DNA from: JAGNEJ01 sp043757865
Lineage (GTDB): Bacteria > Verrucomicrobiota > Verrucomicrobiia > Verrucomicrobiales > V1-33
Assembly (NCBI GenBank): GCA_043757865.1
Contig: JAYVOP010000077.1
Location: forward strand, 1 to 64,000
Length of the DNA stretch: 64,000 nucleotides
Direction of reading: 5' to 3'
The notes beneath the pieces were generated by a model. The model ran no database searches, was not told where the DNA came from, and saw only the letters and a program-made list of their open reading frames with translations. Each line of letters starts with the position of its first letter. Positions within the stretch are counted from its first letter, which is position 1. Positions 60,214-64,000 of this stretch are shown here, piece after piece. The position numbers were made by a program, and so were the translations under genes.

Positions 60214-60248
60214 TTAACGTCACATCCTTTCCCCCCAATTTTTCACGC

Positions 60249-61472
60249 ATGAAAACTTCTTCCCTGCGGCCCCAGGCCGGCTTTAGTTTGATCGAATTGA
60301 TGGTCTCCGTGGCTGTCTTGAGTTTGGTCATGGTGCTGGTCTTCCAGATGCTGGAAAACACCCAAGCAACCTTTAAAAAGGCTCGGGACTCCGTTTCCGA
60401 GTATAAAGACGCGCGTAATGGTTTTGATGCCATCACGCGGCGGATGAGCCAGGCGACGCTGAACACCTACTGGCAGGTGGGTAGGAGCGCGGCAGGAGCA
60501 GCCACGAAATTTGAAAAGGCCTCAGATCTGCACTTTGTCTCTGGTCCGACGGAGCTTGTGATGGGCCCCACGCTTCCGGCCAATGCGGGGCCGCGCACCA
60601 CGCATTGTGTGTTCTTCCAGGCACCCACTGGATATTCTGCCGCCGTGTCCACCTCCTCTGGATCCGTGGGATCTTTGGAGTATGGCAACTTCCCTAACTT
60701 ATTAAATGCTTGGGGCTATTTCGTCGAATTTGGCGATGACCGCTCAGAACGTCCCGCCTATTTAAATAGTTTGGCTAATCCCCCCCGCCCACGGATTCGC
60801 TTTCGACTGATGGAATTCTCCCAACTCGCAGAAGGTCTCCAGATCTATGCGGAGCAACTTAGCTTGAAGCCTAAGTCCAGTTCCCCAGCGGTGCTCAATC
60901 GCTGGTTCCTCAATGACTCCTCGTTCGGTGTGAACAGCGTTAATAATTACCAATTCGCCACCGCAGATACCTCCGCTCTAAACTTACCGCCCTCAAGCCG
61001 GATGATTGCAGAGAACATCATCGCCCTCATCGTTCTTCCAGCGGAGGCCCTCACGGATAAATATCGGGATAAGTTAGCTCCCAATTACTACTATGACTCC
61101 AGGGCTTTCCAAAGTTCGAACATCGGCCAAGCGGGTTCCACTTTAAATGTGGACAAAAGTATGCAGGCGTTGCCGCCCATCGTGGATGTGACCATGGTGG
61201 CGGTCGATGAGGCCGACTTTAAGCGCTTCTCCCAGTCCAAGGGCGTGGATAGCGTGTCAGGATTCGCGGCGTGCAACTTCACCACGGATCTGTTCAAGAA
61301 GGCGGAAAACTATGATCGTGATCTCGTCAGCTTGCGTGGCATCCTCAGTGACTCCTCCTCCGGTAGTAAGGCCAAAGAAATCAAATTCCGCGTCTTCCGG
61401 GCTAGCGTGCGCCTGCGGGAGTCGAAAGGCCTCGGCACGGTCACGAACGGTAAGGCCACAGGCGGAAACTAA
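60249..61472 (+). CDS. Prepilin-like protein, Verru_Chthon cassette protein C type
   Basis: The 407-residue protein begins MKTSSLRPQAGFSLIELMVS, a class III prepilin leader with cleavage after the Gly and Glu at +5, then a long hydrophobic helix (VAVLSLVMVLVFQMLENTQ). The large C-terminal domain resembles GspJ/K-sized pseudopilins by length only. It matches the C member of the cassette by size and position (about 370-410). It ends with a Gly/Lys-rich tail (TVTNGKATGGN). The spacing to the D gene is 21 bases. Surface loops contain segments repeated in related cassettes only if compared with homologues, which I cannot do here. Confidence 0.78.
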   Translation: MKTSSLRPQAGFSLIELMVSVAVLSLVMVLVFQMLENTQATFKKARDSVSEYKDARNGFDAITRRMSQATLNTYWQVGRSAAGAATKFEKASDLHFVSGPTELVMGPTLPANAGPRTTHCVFFQAPTGYSAAVSTSSGSVGSLEYGNFPNLLNAWGYFVEFGDDRSERPAYLNSLANPPRPRIRFRLMEFSQLAEGLQIYAEQLSLKPKSSSPAVLNRWFLNDSSFGVNSVNNYQFATADTSALNLPPSSRMIAENIIALIVLPAEALTDKYRDKLAPNYYYDSRAFQSSNIGQAGSTLNVDKSMQALPPIVDVTMVAVDEADFKRFSQSKGVDSVSGFAACNFTTDLFKKAENYDRDLVSLRGILSDSSSGSKAKEIKFRVFRASVRLRESKGLGTVTNGKATGGN

Positions 61473-61493
61473 TCTAACCTCCTCCCTCTCCTC

Positions 61494-62162
61494 ATGAAAT
61501 TTTCCCATCGCCATTCCTCACTACGGAAGTTCGGGTTTACCCTGATCGAACTCCTCGTCGTCGTCGGCGTCATCTCCCTACTGCTGGTCATGACTGCGCC
61601 TACGATGTCCGCTGCCTTTAAAGGCTCCAAGCTCACCCAAGGGGCCGAGGCCTTTCGGAACCTCATTAATCAGGCTCACCAGACTGCATTAAAAAATAAT
61701 TCTCCCGTGGAGGTTCGCTTTTACAGCTATGATGATCCTGACACCCCAGAAACGAAGGATCAATATTTGGCGGCTCGCCTCTATCTCGTGAAGCTCACAG
61801 TGGATGCGGGCGGAGTTCAAAAAAAGAAAGCGGAGGCCATTGGCAACATCCTCAAACTGCCCGCCGGAGTGGTGATCAGTGACCTGCCCACGCAATCTAC
61901 CCTCCTCGACCCCGCCCAAGTAAGCCGTGGACGTGAGAGCATTAAAGGCATCTCTGCGGATGGAAATGCCATGGAGGTGCCCTTCCTAGCCTTCGAGATT
62001 CGCGCGGATGGCTCAGTGAATCTAGATCGTGATCGACGGTGGTTTCTGACCTTCATGACGCGAGATACCCTGAATCAAGGTCTTCAAAGCACACCTCCAG
62101 ACTACGTTTGCCTCCAGGTGAACGTCTATACCTCAGACGTGCGTTGGTATCATCCTAACTAG
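61494..62162 (+). CDS. Prepilin-like protein, Verru_Chthon cassette protein D type
   Basis: The 222-residue protein has a basic leader (MKFSHRHSSLRK) and the prepilin motif FGFTLIELLVVVGVISLLLV, with cleavage after the Gly and Glu at +5. The N-terminal helix extends to about residue 45, followed by a beta-rich domain. This resembles GspH/FimT-type minor pseudopilins and the D member of the Verru_Chthon cassette. The three prepilin genes are closely spaced and probably one transcript. In type II systems such minor pseudopilins initiate or cap the pseudopilus; that role is an analogy. Confidence 0.8.
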   Translation: MKFSHRHSSLRKFGFTLIELLVVVGVISLLLVMTAPTMSAAFKGSKLTQGAEAFRNLINQAHQTALKNNSPVEVRFYSYDDPDTPETKDQYLAARLYLVKLTVDAGGVQKKKAEAIGNILKLPAGVVISDLPTQSTLLDPAQVSRGRESIKGISADGNAMEVPFLAFEIRADGSVNLDRDRRWFLTFMTRDTLNQGLQSTPPDYVCLQVNVYTSDVRWYHPN

Positions 62163-62239
62163 GGCCGCTGGGGCCACAAAATAGGGAGTGCCCCTAAAGT
62201 GCCATTGGTGGTTCGGCGGAAACCTGCTACAAATGCCGT

Positions 62240-64000
62240 ATGTCCGCCTTGCCCCACATTACAATTTTACTCCTCAGCCTAGGACTGGTGCCCAGCGCGC
62301 TCGGCTTAGATGCGAATACGAATCAGCAGAGCGACATCTGGGAGACGTTCTATAGTGCATTCAATCTGCCCGCGAATGGTGATGCTGACGCGGATGGATT
62401 TACCAATGCCGTCGAAAGCCTCGCGGGCACGAATCCTCAGGATGCCGCCTCCCATCCCGCGCTCACCTGCTTAATGAACGGGGGACACCTCAATCTTTCC
62501 TGGCCGAGCGAGGCCGGGAAACTCTACGCCATCTACCGCAGCCTCGATCTCAGCAACGGCAGCTTCCTGTTGCAGGACACTGCCGTGGGAGACGGCTCCT
62601 CGCTGCTTCGAGGCTACCCGCTGGCGGGCAGCCGGGGATTCTTCCGCATCCAAGCCTCGGATGTGGACACCGACGGGGATGGCCTAACGGATTGGGATGA
62701 GGGGAAACTGGGCTTCAATACCACGCTGAATCATACGGATCGCAATGACACCGCCGACCTCGCTCGCGTGCAATCCGGCTTGAACATCGGCGGCTCCATT
62801 ACCGTGGGCCTCGTGGATGGAGAAATGCGCGAAGACTGGCCAGACGCTGGCCTCGTGGTCATCCGCCGCTCGGGTGGGCTGAAGCCGCTCACCATCAACC
62901 TCGCCTTCACTGGCACCGCTACCCGCAATGTGGATTACACTACCGACCTTCCCGCCACCCAAATCTCCCTGCCCTTGGGCGCGCGCGAGGCCGTGGTGGT
63001 GCTGCATCCGTTCAATGATTCCCTCACCGAGGGCGTAGAAACCATCACCCTTACGGCCCTAGCTGGCAGTGGCTACACGTTAGGCTCAGCCCTCAGCGCT
63101 ACGGTAAATTTAGCGGATGCCGCACCCCAGCCGGGCCTCAAGGCCGCCGCGCGTTTCCTCCTCCAGGCCGCCTACGGCCCAGATCAAGACACCACGGGAA
63201 ACAATATTCCCGAGAACGTCGAAAGCCTCATGGCCACCACCTTCGATGCGTGGATGGAGGATCAGTTCACCCGTCCGTTAGGATACCTCCAACCCTACAC
63301 TGCGTGGGCCGTGGCGAATGCCAATGCCATCGCGCTCTACGGGAACTACAAAGAGCACGCATGGTGGTCCCGCGCCATGGGCGCGCCCAAGCTGCGCCCA
63401 GACAACACCTCCACGCAACTAGCAGATCCTCTGCGCCAGCGCATGGCCTTTGCGCTCAGTGAAATCTTGGTCGTCTCCGACCGCCCAGAGACGTTAGGCG
63501 TCGATCAAGTCGGCATGGCAAATTACTATGACCTCATGGTGAAATATGCCTTTGGAAATTACCGAGAGCTCCTTCTCGAGGTCGCGCTGCATCCCGTCAT
63601 GGGCGTGTATCTGAGCCACTTGGGAAATCAGAAAGCCAACCTCGCCCTGAACCTCCACCCAGACGAAAACTTCGCACGCGAGGTCATGCAACTTTTCTCC
63701 ATTGGCCTGTGGCAACTCAATCGCAATGGCACCCGCCAAGTGGACGCCCAAGGGCATTTCATCCCCACGTATAACAATGGCGACATCACGGAGCTGGCCC
63801 GCGTCTTCACCGGGTTCACCTTTCCTGATAGCACGAGTTTCAATCCAAATAATCAAGCCAATGGAGACAAAACGCACGCCATGAAATGCTGGGATGCCTA
63901 CCATGATCTAGCTCCCAAGATCCTCCTGAATGGCCTCACTACGCCTGCACGCGTGGCCAGTGCCACCAACACCGGCACCGCTGGCCTAGCGGATGTCACG
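62240..64000 (+). CDS. DUF1800 family secreted protein (3' end outside the window)
   Basis: The frame is open from ATG 62240 to the end of the window (587 codons, no stop), so the gene is partial. It has a signal peptide (MSALPHITILLLSLGLVPSA, cleavage near LGL), two calcium-loop-like modules (GDADADGFTNAVESLAGTNP and TDGDGLTDWDEGKLGFN), a Calx-beta-like stretch (about 210-295) and, from about 300, a DUF1800 domain: DEQF-type start (WMEDQFTRP), LRQRMAFALSEILVVS, NFAREVMQLFSIGLWQLN and ITELARVFTGFTF. DUF1800 proteins are exported and frequently paired with a DUF1501 gene downstream, which here would lie beyond the edge. It follows the pseudopilin genes by 77 bases in the same direction. The function of DUF1800 is not known. 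Confidence 0.85.
   Translation, partial: MSALPHITILLLSLGLVPSALGLDANTNQQSDIWETFYSAFNLPANGDADADGFTNAVESLAGTNPQDAASHPALTCLMNGGHLNLSWPSEAGKLYAIYRSLDLSNGSFLLQDTAVGDGSSLLRGYPLAGSRGFFRIQASDVDTDGDGLTDWDEGKLGFNTTLNHTDRNDTADLARVQSGLNIGGSITVGLVDGEMREDWPDAGLVVIRRSGGLKPLTINLAFTGTATRNVDYTTDLPATQISLPLGAREAVVVLHPFNDSLTEGVETITLTALAGSGYTLGSALSATVNLADAAPQPGLKAAARFLLQAAYGPDQDTTGNNIPENVESLMATTFDAWMEDQFTRPLGYLQPYTAWAVANANAIALYGNYKEHAWWSRAMGAPKLRPDNTSTQLADPLRQRMAFALSEILVVSDRPETLGVDQVGMANYYDLMVKYAFGNYRELLLEVALHPVMGVYLSHLGNQKANLALNLHPDENFAREVMQLFSIGLWQLNRNGTRQVDAQGHFIPTYNNGDITELARVFTGFTFPDSTSFNPNNQANGDKTHAMKCWDAYHDLAPKILLNGLTTPARVASATNTGTAGLADVT

Noticed and set aside
1..64000. tRNA, rRNA, riboswitch and CRISPR signals
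   Set aside because: Intergenic gaps were read for conserved T-loops, repeated spacers and known leader folds; none was found.

Overview
The window comes from a bacterium of the Verrucomicrobia (PVC superphylum). The evidence is a Planctomycete/Verrucomicrobia-style PSCyt1-DUF1549-DUF1553 protein, a DUF1080 protein, a Minf_1886-type protein, PEP-CTERM surface proteins, a DUF1800 protein, a pseudopilin gene cassette of the Verrucomicrobium/Chthoniobacter type, and a cell-wall gene cluster whose order matches the two Chlamydia clusters joined end to end. No rRNA, tRNA, CRISPR array, transposase or prophage was recognised.

Layout. 0.2-6.5 kb: secreted or surface protein genes on the plus strand (a lamin-tail/CotH protein, two tandem PEP-CTERM paralogues, one secreted repeat-type protein). 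Three of the four carry clear frameshifts. 6.6-12 kb: PII protein GlnB, ketoacyl-ACP synthase FabF and a SWIM/SNF2 helicase, followed by a 400-base non-coding stretch with DnaA-box-like sites and repeated hairpins. 12.2-16.8 kb: DUF1080 protein, a ferredoxin with a Cys-rich partner, riboflavin synthase, Minf_1886 protein and two small secreted proteins. 17-23 kb: the large cytochrome/DUF1553 protein, an AsmA-like protein, an RDD membrane protein and a 142-bp inverted-repeat element. 23.3-30.6 kb: MnmG (GidA) with two parS-like sites, CinA, a two-component system and a lone SdhA. 30.7-36.3 kb: a small ORF plus an AbiEii-like nucleotidyltransferase, a SHOCT-like membrane protein, a XerC/D recombinase, a glycoside hydrolase, and a coupled low-complexity protein/L,D-transpeptidase pair. 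36.4-49.4 kb: an eleven-gene minus-strand run rsmH-ftsL-ftsI-murE-murF-mraY-murD-lysM-ftsW-murG-zinc ribbon behind a good sigma70-type promoter. 49.6-56.6 kb: Tat-exported Gfo/Idh/MocA oxidoreductase, ankyrin lipoprotein, internally duplicated protein, GIDE-LemA fusion, CDP-alcohol phosphatidyltransferase and a methyltransferase. 56.7-64 kb: a large secreted protein, three prepilin-like genes and a DUF1800 gene that runs off the end.

How the genes fit together. The most coherent unit is the peptidoglycan and division operon. It supplies lipid I/II synthesis (MurE, MurF, MurD, MraY, MurG) and the FtsW-FtsI synthase with FtsL. The MurE DNPR motif points to meso-diaminopimelate wall chemistry, and a separate L,D-transpeptidase is encoded nearby. 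The right end looks like a secretion or pseudopilus cassette with its presumed secreted substrate. The left end looks like decaying surface-protein genes, unless the lesions are assembly errors. All calls are from reading the sequence only; no database search was run.
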